This document shows, piece by piece, positions 1-10,844 of a stretch of 64,000 nt of DNA. The position numbers were made by a program, and so were the translations under genes. The stretch is from contig JABARP010000012.1 of the NCBI GenBank assembly GCA_019186825.1, positions 321,532 through 385,531 on the forward strand, read 5' to 3'. The stretch comes from Pyrinomonadaceae bacterium (GTDB lineage: Bacteria; Acidobacteriota; Blastocatellia; Pyrinomonadales; Pyrinomonadaceae). Within the stretch, counting starts at the first letter, position 1; each line of letters begins with the position of its first letter. The notes under the pieces were generated by a model. The model was not told where the DNA came from. It worked only from the letters and a program-made list of their open reading frames with translations, and did not search any database.

Positions 1-2
1 AA

Positions 3-731
3 CAGTCCCAACAGCGGGTCGATGAGCTCGCTTCAAAGCGGCTCTCAGGTTCCCTTACGCTTGAAGAGTTGATAGAGGCCGCCGCGCTGACGGCAGAAAA
101 GGATGGCTTTGAAGCGGTGGTGCCGATACTCGAAGAAGCGGTAGATAGGTTTCCCAATGAGGCGGTCGCCTGGTTCAACCGCGGTGGCGTGCGGCTGTCA
201 CTCGGCGATGGATCGGGACTAGCCGACCTCGAAAAGGCAGTAGAGCTCGACCCGACGGCTAAAGCCGAGGCGTATCAAATGGCGTTTGACTACCTTCGCT
301 CACGGGGCGAACTCGAGAATGCGAAGAAGTACGCTTCGTATCTGGAAGAGCAGGACGAGATATTTAAGAAGGCCAGAGCAGAGCGCCAAGCAGCTCAGCC
401 AAATGATTCCTACAAGCCGCACGATCTGTCAAACGAGTTTATCGAAATGATACCGAAGAAGCTGGCCGGAATGGACGAGATAAAGGCGATCTATGCCGCA
501 AATAAGGTCGTCAGATATATGCCAGAACATCCGTTCCGCGTTGTATTCGTCGAGCTTCGACCTAAGCAAAAGGGCGATGCCGATACCGCCACGATCATGG
601 GCATCGTCAATAAGCGCTTGGACACGGGTGAGGTACACTTCGTCGTTATTGTTGATAATAGCTGGCGTGAGACGCTCGACATGATATCTCAAATCCCGGG
701 ATCGAAGATCTACGAGAAACCAGGGTCTTAA
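3..731 (+). CDS. TPR-repeat protein, 5' end outside the window
   Basis: The reading frame is open to the left edge of the window, so the gene is truncated at its 5' end; a TTG at 69 is in frame but there is no reason to think it is the true start. The visible 242 residues contain a tetratricopeptide-like segment (AVAWFNRGGVRLSLGD, then LADLEKAVELDP), followed by a charged linker and a compact C-terminal domain without a motif I recognise. The C-terminal domain contains alternating hydrophobic strands (FRVVFVELRP, VHFVVIVD). TPR units normally mediate protein contacts. The rest of the protein may carry a catalytic or signalling domain, but nothing here shows which. It is followed after 70 bases by a VWA-domain gene on the same strand. 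Confidence 0.7.
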   Translation, partial: QSQQRVDELASKRLSGSLTLEELIEAAALTAEKDGFEAVVPILEEAVDRFPNEAVAWFNRGGVRLSLGDGSGLADLEKAVELDPTAKAEAYQMAFDYLRSRGELENAKKYASYLEEQDEIFKKARAERQAAQPNDSYKPHDLSNEFIEMIPKKLAGMDEIKAIYAANKVVRYMPEHPFRVVFVELRPKQKGDADTATIMGIVNKRLDTGEVHFVVIVDNSWRETLDMISQIPGSKIYEKPGS

Positions 732-746
732 CCCCGAGACCTGACA

Positions 747-783
747 CTACGACGATGGGTTCGGTTTTCACGGATCATCGTAG
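747..783. repeat. Imperfect hairpin between the TPR and VWA genes
   Basis: Bases 747-756 (CTACGACGAT) pair with 774-783 (ATCATCGTAG) with one mismatch, and the stem extends inward with GG/CC-poor pairing. There is no run of T directly behind it, so it is a weak terminator candidate or an mRNA-stabilising hairpin ahead of the gene that starts at 802. Confidence 0.3.
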
Positions 784-801
784 AGAAAAGGCAATTATTT
801 T

Positions 802-1764
802 ATGAAGATAAAGTTCGTAGATATCGGCCTCATCATTGTCGCGTTCCTTGTTCTGGCAAACTCTGCTTTCGCGCAAGGAGACAAGAAAGATAAAACATCG
901 ACGCGTATCAGAACAAATGTACTTGTTGTCAATGAGAAGAATGAGCCGGTGAACGACGTTGCTCCGTCAGAGATAAAAGTCTTTGAGAACGGGGTCGAGC
1001 AAAGAGCCTCAGTCATGAAACTCGATGGTGGTCTGGACTTGGCTCTTGTCATAGATAATACCGGGTCCGTTAGGAAGCAGATGGACACTATCGTGAAGAT
1101 CGGAAAGGCACTTGTTGACACCCTCCGTCCGTCCGACCAAGCAACCGTGATCCGATTCGTTGGGCGCGACGCGATCACTCAGGAAGCCGCATGGACCAAC
1201 GAGAGGTCCACGCTGAATACGACTCTTGATGATCTCTTTGTCGAGGGCGGTCGTTCTGCCGTCAATGATGCCGTTTATCTCGCTGCAAGCGAACTCATAA
1301 AGCGGGCGCCAATGGCAGAGAACCGACGATACGCAATTGTATTGATCTCGGACGGCGAGGACAGGGATAGCTTTTACTCGGAAAGTGACCTATTAAAGCT
1401 GATCGAAGGCACGCCGGTTCAAGTATTTCCGATCACCCTCTCGATGGACCTGCCAAAAGGCGTTTGGGATTGGGAACCGGATAGGAGGACCGTCGGTGAG
1501 GTGTCAAAATTCGTGAATCGGATCGCCTTTTTCTCTGGCGGTACATCGTATATCTTGGGTCGTGGGTCGTCGCCTGACGACATCTCCAATGCTCTAAAGT
1601 ATCTAACAAGTGAACTTCAAGCTCAATATCTCGTTAGCTACCACGCAACCAATACAGGAGATCGCAACAAAGTCCGAAATCTTTCGGTGACCGTCGCGGA
1701 CGGGCCAAAAGGCGAGAAGCGGAAGGCGATCGTGAAGAGATCGGTCGTTATGATCAAGAGATGA
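802..1764 (+). CDS. Secreted VWFA-related domain protein (acidobacterial type)
   Basis: The 320-residue protein has a Sec signal peptide (about residues 1-24, ending NSAFAQ) and then a von Willebrand factor A domain. The metal-ion-dependent adhesion site is visible as DNTGS near residue 86, with a conserved SDGED near residue 183. The N-terminal part (TNVLVVNEKNEPVNDV, then IKVFENGVEQ) matches the layout of the VWFA-related proteins that are expanded in Acidobacteriota. They are thought to be extracytoplasmic metal-dependent adhesion or scaffolding proteins with no known reaction. ATG at 802 is favoured because it puts the signal peptide at the very N-terminus. Confidence 0.85.
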   Translation: MKIKFVDIGLIIVAFLVLANSAFAQGDKKDKTSTRIRTNVLVVNEKNEPVNDVAPSEIKVFENGVEQRASVMKLDGGLDLALVIDNTGSVRKQMDTIVKIGKALVDTLRPSDQATVIRFVGRDAITQEAAWTNERSTLNTTLDDLFVEGGRSAVNDAVYLAASELIKRAPMAENRRYAIVLISDGEDRDSFYSESDLLKLIEGTPVQVFPITLSMDLPKGVWDWEPDRRTVGEVSKFVNRIAFFSGGTSYILGRGSSPDDISNALKYLTSELQAQYLVSYHATNTGDRNKVRNLSVTVADGPKGEKRKAIVKRSVVMIKR

Positions 1765-1855
1765 GGCGCACCTCGGCTGCAACGAGGACGACCCGCGAAG
1801 AAGTATTTAGCGACAGGAGATGAACGGCAGCATTAAAGCAGGAGCTCCTGCTGTT

Positions 1856-2233
1856 CTAAGGTTTGCCCTGGATAATTTTTGTTAGCGCGATGATGAAGAT
1901 CACGGCGAAGATGAGGTCGAGCATTCCGCCGATGAAGAATCCGCCGAATGCCATACGGCCGGTCCAATACAAGATCAGGCACGGGATCGCAAAGCTCAGC
2001 TTCTCGAAGATCGCGATCGGCATCAGCAGCCGGAATGAGCTCGGGTCGAACGCGATCACGAGGAAGATGAACTGAAAGACCGTCGCGAGACCGAGAAATC
2101 CGTAATAGAACTCAGGATGCGTGATCGCAGGCGGCGTATCGACACCGACCTTTGCCTCTAGGAAGAATTGTGGGAGCAGGATAAGCAGCCCTACAATTCC
2201 CGCAAATAAAAAGGAATAGCGAGCAAATTTCAT
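1856..2233 (-). CDS. Small four-helix membrane protein, function unknown
   Basis: This 125-residue protein has four predicted transmembrane segments (about residues 6-25, 45-65, 70-92 and 98-120) and no charged catalytic motif. I do not recognise the family. It lies 53 bases downstream of gyrB on the same strand, separated from it by a hairpin (2248-2272), so it may be expressed by read-through or from its own promoter. Start ATG at 2233. Confidence 0.65.
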   Translation of the reverse strand: MKFARYSFLFAGIVGLLILLPQFFLEAKVGVDTPPAITHPEFYYGFLGLATVFQFIFLVIAFDPSSFRLLMPIAIFEKLSFAIPCLILYWTGRMAFGGFFIGGMLDLIFAVIFIIALTKIIQGKP

Positions 2234-2247
2234 TGTTTCTTTTAACC

Positions 2248-2272
2248 CAGGCGGGCTAGAGCTTCCCGCCTG
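2248..2272 (-). terminator. Hairpin after gyrB
   Basis: CAGGCGGG (2248-2255) pairs perfectly with CCCGCCTG (2265-2272) around a 9-base loop. On the minus strand it follows the gyrB stop codon by 14 bases, but the downstream tract is GGTTAAAAG instead of a T run. It is a possible weak or factor-assisted terminator. Confidence 0.45.
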
Positions 2273-2286
2273 CTTTCATTTTCAAA

Positions 2287-4701
<2,415 letters not shown>

Positions 4702-4875
4702 TTAAGTAACCTCTTGAGCGAGCTCTAAGTAGTGAATCTAAATAAGTTATGAGTGTCTTTGCCTTGAGCGGGCCATACCACGAAAGGGATGAGAAACACT
4801 TTATGATTTCAAGTCAATATTCTACCACTTTTTGCCCATAAAACACAGCCGAAAGCCCGGGCAAAACGCTTAGTT

Positions 4876-5976
4876 TTACTGGCTTTTTGCGGCCCCATTC
4901 GATATCGAAAATACGCGTCCGCCGGCCCCAAATCGCTCAACAAAACTCTCTTTCGAGGTGGTAACGATCGTCTGCGTTTTACCGTCCAGAAATTCGAGTA
5001 GATTGGCGATCCGTTTGTAGTCAAGCTCGGCGTCGATATCGTCGATCAGGAAGAGCGGATATTCGCCCCTTGTCGCCTCAAAAACGGCGACCTCGGCGAG
5101 CAAAAGGATCAGAAGCGCGCTTCGCTGCTGGCCGGCCGACCCGAACTTTCGCAGGTCGTGCCCGTCGAAAGTGATCTCAAGGTCGTCTCGATGCGTCCCG
5201 ATAAGCGTGTGGCCGGCGACAAGCTCCGCCTGCACGCGAAGCTTTAGGCGTTCGCGTATGAGGTCGGCGTAGGCAGAAAGGTCGCCTTTTCCTTCGAGGG
5301 ACGAAACATAGCGGATCGCAACCTCTTCGCGGCCAAAAAGCCTTCGTTCGAGAACTTCATTGAGCCGCTCAACGAACCGCATTCTGGCTCTGTGGATATG
5401 TGCCGCAAGCCGCACGAGCTGCTCGTTCCACGGTTCGAGAGCCTCGGCAGTTCTCTCAAGCGTCCAGCCTTCGTCGCGCGCGGATTGCAGTAATGCGTTC
5501 TTTTGCCGGATGACACGTGTATAGTCCGCAGCAACCTGCACAAAAGGCGGATGAAGCCCCGTGATCCCTGCGTCAAGGAAACGCCGCCGAGCCTCAGGCG
5601 TTGCGCGGACGATCTCTAATTCGTCGGCCGTGAACCGCACGGCGAAAAGATGCCCGAGGTAACGGGCGGCCGTCTCTTTCTTGTCGTTTATGGTGAGGAT
5701 CTTCGAATTTCCGTCGATCGCGACCTGCAGTTTTCGTGTAACCTCGGGCGAATCCGCGACCTGGCCCGAGACGATCGCAAGGCGCTCGCCGAAATTTACG
5801 GCTTCCGATAATTTTGAAGTCCTAAAAGAGCGCGTCGTCGCAAGCAGGTCGATCGCCTCGAGCCAGTTCGTTTTGCCTTCGCCATTTGCACCAAAGAGCA
5901 CGTTCAGGCCGTCGCTGAACGCGATATCACCCTTTAGATTCCTGAAATTTGAAGCGCTTATAGACTTGAGCCGCAT
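4876..5976 (-). CDS. recF: DNA replication and repair protein RecF
   Basis: RecF is an SMC/ABC-type ATPase that loads RecA at single-strand gaps with RecO and RecR. The start is placed at the ATG at 5976 because the family begins with MRLKSISASNFRN; an in-frame ATG at 6021 would add 15 atypical residues. From this start the protein has 366 residues. Walker A is FGANGEGKTN (about residues 28-37), the ABC signature is in SAGQQRSALL, and Walker B is FLIDDIDAELD. It probably forms a unit with gyrB downstream. The gene on its 5' side (TlpA-like, plus strand) is divergent. Confidence 0.96.
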   Translation of the reverse strand: MRLKSISASNFRNLKGDIAFSDGLNVLFGANGEGKTNWLEAIDLLATTRSFRTSKLSEAVNFGERLAIVSGQVADSPEVTRKLQVAIDGNSKILTINDKKETAARYLGHLFAVRFTADELEIVRATPEARRRFLDAGITGLHPPFVQVAADYTRVIRQKNALLQSARDEGWTLERTAEALEPWNEQLVRLAAHIHRARMRFVERLNEVLERRLFGREEVAIRYVSSLEGKGDLSAYADLIRERLKLRVQAELVAGHTLIGTHRDDLEITFDGHDLRKFGSAGQQRSALLILLLAEVAVFEATRGEYPLFLIDDIDAELDYKRIANLLEFLDGKTQTIVTTSKESFVERFGAGGRVFSISNGAAKSQ

Positions 5977-6121
5977 CTTTGAACAAAAGGTAGAGTTTAA
6001 CACGCCGCGGCCGATCGGCATTTCTGGAGAACTTGCCGCGTTAAAACTTTTTTAATATTATGGGGCTATCCCCTGAAAAGCCCCGTAAGTTAGTTTGTTC
6101 AAGGCCTCATACGTCAACCAA

Positions 6122-6652
6122 ATGCGAAGATCTCTGCTAATTCTCGCGATCCTTACAGCCTTCGGCATCTCGGCCGGCGCGCAGAATCGTCTTCGGGTTG
6201 GCGAACAGGCACCCGTCTTTACGACCGCCGCGATCGACGGCACGCAGGTCGATCTGGCGGCATCACGCGGTAAGGTCGTGCTCGTTACATTCTGGTCCAC
6301 GCGCTGTGCGATCTGCCAAAGCGAGATCCCGAAATTGAATGAAATGCGCGCTCGCCTCGGCGGTAAGAATGTTGAGCTGCTCGCGCTTTCGATGGAGCCG
6401 GAGAGCCGGATCACGCCGTTCTTGAAGAAACACAGGTTCGACTTTCGCATCATCGCTGACAGCTTTGATGTTGTGCTCAAATACGCTGACCGCGACAAAG
6501 AAGGCAACCTTAATATGGGCTTCCCGGCGTATTTCTTGATCGATGCACAGGGCCGGATCGCCTTTAAGGACAGCGGTTGGGATCACTCGATGGAGCTTGA
6601 AAGCAGGATCAACTCACTGCTCTCCGTGCAGATCGCCTCTGCTCGCCAATAG
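6122..6652 (+). CDS. TlpA/ResA-type periplasmic thioredoxin-like protein
   Basis: The 176-residue product has a signal peptide (MRRSLLILAILTAFGISAGAQ) followed by a thioredoxin fold of the AhpC/TSA-Redoxin type. The active site is the CxxC motif in WSTRCAICQSE, and the cis-proline region is FPAYFLID. Such proteins reduce disulfides or haem-binding cysteines outside the cytoplasm, using electrons from CcdA/DsbD-like partners. The start at 6122 is chosen because it leaves a clean signal peptide; an upstream in-frame codon at 6095 would add nine residues. The gene is alone on the plus strand and is followed by a good terminator. Confidence 0.88.
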   Translation: MRRSLLILAILTAFGISAGAQNRLRVGEQAPVFTTAAIDGTQVDLAASRGKVVLVTFWSTRCAICQSEIPKLNEMRARLGGKNVELLALSMEPESRITPFLKKHRFDFRIIADSFDVVLKYADRDKEGNLNMGFPAYFLIDAQGRIAFKDSGWDHSMELESRINSLLSVQIASARQ

Positions 6653-6722
6653 AGCAAGAACACAGAATTTTAGGCACTGAAAGCGCTTCGCGTTTGTTGT
6701 AAGCGCAGATTGAAGGGCAAAG

Positions 6723-6763
6723 GCTGGCCGCTCGCCCGTCGAGGCGAATCGGCTAGCTTTTTT
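6723..6763 (+). terminator. Rho-independent terminator after the TlpA-like gene
   Basis: GCTGGCCGCTCGCC (6723-6736) pairs with GGCGAATCGGCTAGC (6743-6757), with one bulge and two mismatches, and is followed directly by TTTTTT (6758-6763). It lies about 70 bases behind the thioredoxin-like gene and 44 bases before tRNA-Ser. Confidence 0.75.
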
Positions 6764-6806
6764 AGCGCCTGATGCGATATATTCTTAAGTTCCCCGCAGG
6801 CAATGC

Positions 6807-6892
6807 GGAGAGGTAGCCTAATTGGTAAGGCAGTAGTCTTGAAAACTACCGCGGGTGACCGCTTGCAGGTTCGAGTCCTGTCCTCTCCGCCA
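6807..6892 (+). tRNA. tRNA-Ser(UGA)
   Basis: The acceptor stem GGAGAGG (6807-6813) pairs with CCTCTCC (6882-6888), followed by discriminator G and an encoded CCA (6890-6892). The anticodon loop CTTGAAA between GTAGT and ACTAC gives anticodon TGA, which reads UCA and related serine codons. The long variable arm (around CGCGGGTGACCGC) is the class II feature expected of tRNA-Ser. The T arm is GCAGG-TTCGAGT-CCTGT. No neighbouring tRNA is present. Confidence 0.96.
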
Positions 6893-6963
6893 TCAATTTC
6901 CTATCCTTGGTCAATAGGCCAACTTTCCTTGCCCGTCCGCATCTTTTAGCCTAAACTCTTGTA

Positions 6964-6981
6964 TGAATGAGCATTCATTCA
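6964..6981. promoter_or_regulatory. FadR-type operator palindrome upstream of the TetR gene
   Basis: TGAATGAGCATTCATTCA is made of the half-sites TGAATGA (6964-6970) and TCATTCA (6975-6981) with a 4-base spacer. It closely matches the published consensus for TetR-family FadR regulators of fatty-acid degradation (TGAATGAN4TCATTCA type). It lies 20 bases upstream of the regulator start, so autoregulation together with the co-transcribed acyl-CoA synthetase is the simplest reading. Confidence 0.75.
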
Positions 6982-7000
6982 CCTACCAAAGAGACTCAGT

Positions 7001-7606
7001 ATGGCGAGAGCGGCAAAAATGGCGAGGAACAATGTAGCGGATAAACGCGAGGCGATCTTACGCGCCGGGATAAAGGTCTTTGCCGAAAAGGGTTTTTTTA
7101 ATTCGAAGGTGGCGGACGTTGCAAAGGCGGCCGGCGTTGCCGACGGCACGGTCTATCTCTATTTCAAGGGAAAGGACGACATTCTGCATTCGATCTTTGA
7201 CCGCGCGATGGCGGAATTCATTGGCGAGGGCCGCCGCGAACTCGAGAGATCCGACGACCCCGCGGACCAGCTCGCGAAGATCGCGGAATTGCACCTTTCG
7301 CGCCTTGGTGCCGACCGCGAGCTTGCTGTCGTTTTCCAGATCGAGCTTCGCGGCTCGACGAAATTCATGGAGGCATTCTCTGCCGCCGCATTTGCCGAGT
7401 ATCTGCAGATCATCCGCAAAACGATCGAGAGCGGCCAGAATGCCGGTTTGTTTCGCGGCGACGTGAAGCCGATCGTCGCGGCGAAGATGTTCTATGGAGC
7501 GCTCGACGAGATGGTAACGAACTGGATCCTCTCAAAGAAGCCGTACGCTCTTGAACCGCTTGCGGGCGAGGTCGTCAAGGTCTTTCTCGGAGGGCTGAAA
7601 GCGTAA
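7001..7606 (+). CDS. TetR/AcrR-family regulator, FadR-like
   Basis: The 201-residue protein has an N-terminal TetR helix-turn-helix (KREAILRAGIKVFAEKGFFNSKVADVAKAAGVADGTVYLYF is conserved over about residues 13-54) and a helical ligand-binding domain. YLYFKGKDDIL after the recognition helix is typical of the FadR/FabR-like branch, which senses long-chain acyl-CoA. The match between its upstream palindrome and the FadR operator, and the acyl-CoA synthetase starting only 3 bases after its stop, support control of fatty-acid degradation. ATG at 7001 is used; an in-frame ATG at 7019 would remove six residues. The ligand is inferred. Confidence 0.88.
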   Translation: MARAAKMARNNVADKREAILRAGIKVFAEKGFFNSKVADVAKAAGVADGTVYLYFKGKDDILHSIFDRAMAEFIGEGRRELERSDDPADQLAKIAELHLSRLGADRELAVVFQIELRGSTKFMEAFSAAAFAEYLQIIRKTIESGQNAGLFRGDVKPIVAAKMFYGALDEMVTNWILSKKPYALEPLAGEVVKVFLGGLKA

Positions 7607-7609
7607 ATT

Positions 7610-9469
7610 ATGGCTGGCTCTTCCCACAGCTATCGGATCGACAAGGCTGTTTCCGCCTTGCGCGGCGAACCGCTCTTTGCGGGCGAACCGGCGACCTTGC
7701 CCGCGCTCTTTATCTATGCCGCAGAAAGATTTGACCGCTCGGACGCTCTGAACTACAAACGCGGCGGAAACTGGCAGCACATGTCATCATTCGAGGTCGT
7801 AAGACGCGCTGAGAGTATCGCGCTCGGCCTTCACAGCCTCGGAGTTATAAAGGGCGACCGCGTCGCGATATTTGCACCGAATTCCCCTGAATGGACGCTG
7901 ACCGACGCAGGTTGTCAGTTTGCGGGCGTGATCGATGTCCCGATATACACGACGCTTTCGTCCGGCCAGGTCAAATACATTCTGCAGGATTCTGCCTCGA
8001 AGGTACTTTTTGTCGATTCGCCCGCGGCGTTTGAGAGAGTCAGCGAAGCGGTCGGCGAATGCAGCTCCATTGAACATATCGTCTTTCTTGATGCGGCGGG
8101 CGACCTGCCGAAGAACTCAATTCGCCTGAGCGATCTCGAAGATCGTGGTGCGGAATTTCGCGAACGTGAACCCGATCTCATCGCGACGCTCGCGAACGCA
8201 GTCGAACCCGAGGACATCGCGACGCTTATCTACACAAGCGGGACGACCGGTGAGCCAAAGGGCGTAATGCTCTCGCACAGGAATCTGGTCTCGAACGCGA
8301 TCGACGCGAGCAAGCAATTGGCGTTCTCGCCGAACGATACTTGCCTTTCGGTGCTGCCGCTTTCGCACGTTTTCGAGCGCACGGGTATGTACCTCTACTT
8401 CGTCAACGGAATGGCGGTCCATTATGCCGAATCTGTCGAGAAGGTTCCCGACAATTTGAAGGAAGTACGACCGACGATATTCATGGGCGTGCCGCGCATC
8501 TTCGAAAAGGTTTTTGAAAAGGCAAGGCTCAAGGCCGCTCGCTCAAGCGCCGTGAAGGAGCGGATCTTTGATTTCGCTATCGAGGCCGCGAAGGAATACG
8601 CAAGCGCGAAAGAGACCGGCCAGCCTTCTGCCGCGGTTCGGGCAAGGCATCTCGTCGCCGAGAAGCTCGTCCTGCGCAAGTTTCGCGAGTTTTTCGGCGG
8701 CCGCCTTCGTTACTGCATTACGGGTGGTGCCGCGATCGCGGACGAGATCTATTTGATCTTTACGGGAGCCGACATCGCGATAATGCAGGGCTACGGAATG
8801 ACAGAGGCTTCGCCCGTCATAACGGCGAATAGCCCGGAATTCAAACGCATCGGAACGGTTGGCGGCCCGATACGGAACGTTAAGGTGCGGATCGCGGAAG
8901 ACGGCGAGATCGAGGTGAATTCGCCCGGCCTGATGAAGGGGTATTACAACAAACCGGAAGCAACGGCCGAGGCGTTCACCGCTGATGGATGGCTTCGCAC
9001 GGGCGATATCGGCCATATAGACGACGACGGTTTTCTGTCCATAACGGATCGCAAAAAAGAGCTGTTCAAAACATCCGGCGGAAAGTACATCGCACCCTCA
9101 CCGATCGAGCAGATGATCCGTTCTTCGCGTTTTGTGAATCAGGTCGTCCTCGTAGGGAACGAGCGCAAGTTCCCCGCGGCGCTTATCGTTCCGAATTTCG
9201 AAATGCTCGCTTCGTATGCTGAGTTGAAAGGCCTCGATCTGAAAACTCCGGCAGAATTTTGTAGAAACGAGAAGATCATCGACCTGCTCGAACGGCAGGT
9301 CGCAGCCGCGACACAAACGCTATCGCATTACGAAAAGGTGAAGAAGATCGCACTCCTCGAAAACGAACTCACGGTCGAGAACGGCGAACTCACACCGACG
9401 CTCAAAGTAAAACGCCGCGTCGTTGATGAGATCTATCGCTCAACGATCGACGCGCTTTATAAAGAGTAG
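7610..9469 (+). CDS. fadD: Long-chain fatty-acid-CoA ligase (AMP-forming)
   Basis: This 619-residue member of the ANL superfamily activates fatty acids to acyl-CoA through an acyl-adenylate. The P-loop-like AMP-binding motif is YTSGTTGEPKGVMLSH (about residues 208-223), the second core motif is GYGMTEASP (about 396-404), and the C-terminal hinge and catalytic region is DGWLRTGDIG...TDRKKELFKTSGGKYIAP. The N-terminal ER-type FACL arrangement resembles the membrane-peripheral enzymes of long-chain substrates. It is translationally close to the TetR regulator (3-base gap) and is presumably controlled by the operator at 6964. The exact chain length is not shown by the sequence. Confidence 0.93.
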   Translation: MAGSSHSYRIDKAVSALRGEPLFAGEPATLPALFIYAAERFDRSDALNYKRGGNWQHMSSFEVVRRAESIALGLHSLGVIKGDRVAIFAPNSPEWTLTDAGCQFAGVIDVPIYTTLSSGQVKYILQDSASKVLFVDSPAAFERVSEAVGECSSIEHIVFLDAAGDLPKNSIRLSDLEDRGAEFREREPDLIATLANAVEPEDIATLIYTSGTTGEPKGVMLSHRNLVSNAIDASKQLAFSPNDTCLSVLPLSHVFERTGMYLYFVNGMAVHYAESVEKVPDNLKEVRPTIFMGVPRIFEKVFEKARLKAARSSAVKERIFDFAIEAAKEYASAKETGQPSAAVRARHLVAEKLVLRKFREFFGGRLRYCITGGAAIADEIYLIFTGADIAIMQGYGMTEASPVITANSPEFKRIGTVGGPIRNVKVRIAEDGEIEVNSPGLMKGYYNKPEATAEAFTADGWLRTGDIGHIDDDGFLSITDRKKELFKTSGGKYIAPSPIEQMIRSSRFVNQVVLVGNERKFPAALIVPNFEMLASYAELKGLDLKTPAEFCRNEKIIDLLERQVAAATQTLSHYEKVKKIALLENELTVENGELTPTLKVKRRVVDEIYRSTIDALYKE

Positions 9470-9504
9470 CCGAGTCAGGTGCTGAGGCAGGGGCAAGAAA
9501 GGCC

Positions 9505-9623
9505 TCCCGCAGAGACGCAGAGTCGCGGAGAAAGAAAGTCAGTAACGCTTCCGACGCAGACACACTCTTCAACCGCTCAAGGTCTGCGCGTTTGCTCCTT
9601 TGCGCCTCTGCATCTCTGCGGGA
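9505..9623. repeat. Long hairpin repeat of the CGCAGAGACGCAGAG type
   Basis: The gap between fadD and the export gene holds two inverted arms: 9505-9530 (beginning TCCCGCAGAGACGCAGAG) and 9595-9623 (ending GCATCTCTGCGGGA). The outer 18 bases pair with one mismatch and the pairing continues inward imperfectly. The motif is familiar from intergenic repeats in many environmental bacteria, where translated arms read like SRRDAEAQR. It looks like a short non-autonomous palindromic element and carries no gene of its own. Confidence 0.65.
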
Positions 9624-9627
9624 ACCA

Positions 9628-10620
9628 TTAATAAAGTACACGCGTGCCTAGGCCGTTGCCGACGCTTGAAAGTGCCGTGCGGCTTGCGCCCGTAACGATA
9701 TCGAGGATCGTCTGGGCGATGCTCTTTTTGCTCTTATCGACCTCGACGATGTCGTATGGTTGCAGCATCACGTCCTTCTGTTCGCCCTTTTTTATCAGTT
9801 CGTAATTTGCCGAAATGATCTCGCGGTCCTTTGAGCCCTTTTTGAGGCGATAGATCTTGATGTCTTTTGTTTTTGCTTCGCGACGGACACCGCCGATCTT
9901 CGCGATGGCTTCTGTGAGCGAAAGGCCGCCTTCCTTCAAATAGACGCCCTGCGGTTGAACGACCTCGCCGGTGATATAGACAGGCGGTGCCTTTTCGACG
10001 ACGATCACATCGCCCGGATAGATGACCGGATTCGCTTCGTCGAGGCCTTGCTTGATGTCGGCGAGACTAAAGACACGCGACGGCACATCGTCCGGATCGC
10101 CACTCTTACTCTTCCAATTCGCATCTTCGTCACGCACCTTCTCGCACAACGGCGGCTGTGTTCGAAATACCTGAACCGTTCCACCTGCCTGTTCGGTAAC
10201 ATCACCGGAGAAGGCGATCAGTTCGAGCAGCGTGGCTTTCCGCATCAGGACGACCTGTTGCGGCGTTCGCACTTCGCCATAGATCGTTGCGGGCGGACGA
10301 CTTTTCCGTTCCGTAACGCGAAGGCTCAACTGCGGATTCCGCAAATATTTTGCAAGAAGATCGTTTACCTCTTTTCGTAGCGTACGTTCCGACTGGCACT
10401 TTGCGATAACCGGGTTATCCGAAAATGGGACGGTTATCTGGCCGTTTTCGTCAACCGTAGCGACAAAATCGAACTGCGGTTCGCCGAGCACCTTGCCCGT
10501 GATCTCGTCACCCGGGCCGATAAGATAGCCTTGCGTATCGACCTGCGGAGGCTTTGGCGACTGGGCAGAAGCGGCAAATGCCGTGACGGTAATGATCAAA
10601 CTAGCGAATATTGCTTTCAT
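9628..10620 (-). CDS. Wza-like polysaccharide export protein with SLBB domains
   Basis: The 330-residue protein has a signal peptide (ending AASAQ near residue 19), an N-terminal polysaccharide export domain (YLIGPGDEITGKVLG... and SLRV at about residues 32-105), and then two SLBB-type beta-grasp segments (YGEVRTPQQV and ITGEVVQPQGVYLKEGGLSLTEAIAKIGGV). These proteins form the periplasmic and outer-membrane exit channel for capsule or exopolysaccharide. No lipobox cysteine is seen at the cleavage site. It is divergent from the CapD-like gene, and the 224-base gap holds both promoters, with a TTGACA at about 10745. Confidence 0.88.
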   Translation of the reverse strand: MKAIFASLIITVTAFAASAQSPKPPQVDTQGYLIGPGDEITGKVLGEPQFDFVATVDENGQITVPFSDNPVIAKCQSERTLRKEVNDLLAKYLRNPQLSLRVTERKSRPPATIYGEVRTPQQVVLMRKATLLELIAFSGDVTEQAGGTVQVFRTQPPLCEKVRDEDANWKSKSGDPDDVPSRVFSLADIKQGLDEANPVIYPGDVIVVEKAPPVYITGEVVQPQGVYLKEGGLSLTEAIAKIGGVRREAKTKDIKIYRLKKGSKDREIISANYELIKKGEQKDVMLQPYDIVEVDKSKKSIAQTILDIVTGASRTALSSVGNGLGTRVLY

Positions 10621-10844
10621 TTCTCGTTATAGTAAAGCGAAACTCAAATCAAACAAGGACAAATTTTGAGCATAACTTAACACAGCTCAATTAAACAATG
10701 CTTTTTGGCTGTGTTCGCGGTATGCGAAGTTGGCGTGATAGCCTATTGACAGTGCATATTTTTGCAATGTAACTTCCTATATATCGGACAATTTCGGCAT
10801 TTTCTACACCGGAATTGGTAAAATCCGCGTAGATCTATCTCTCG

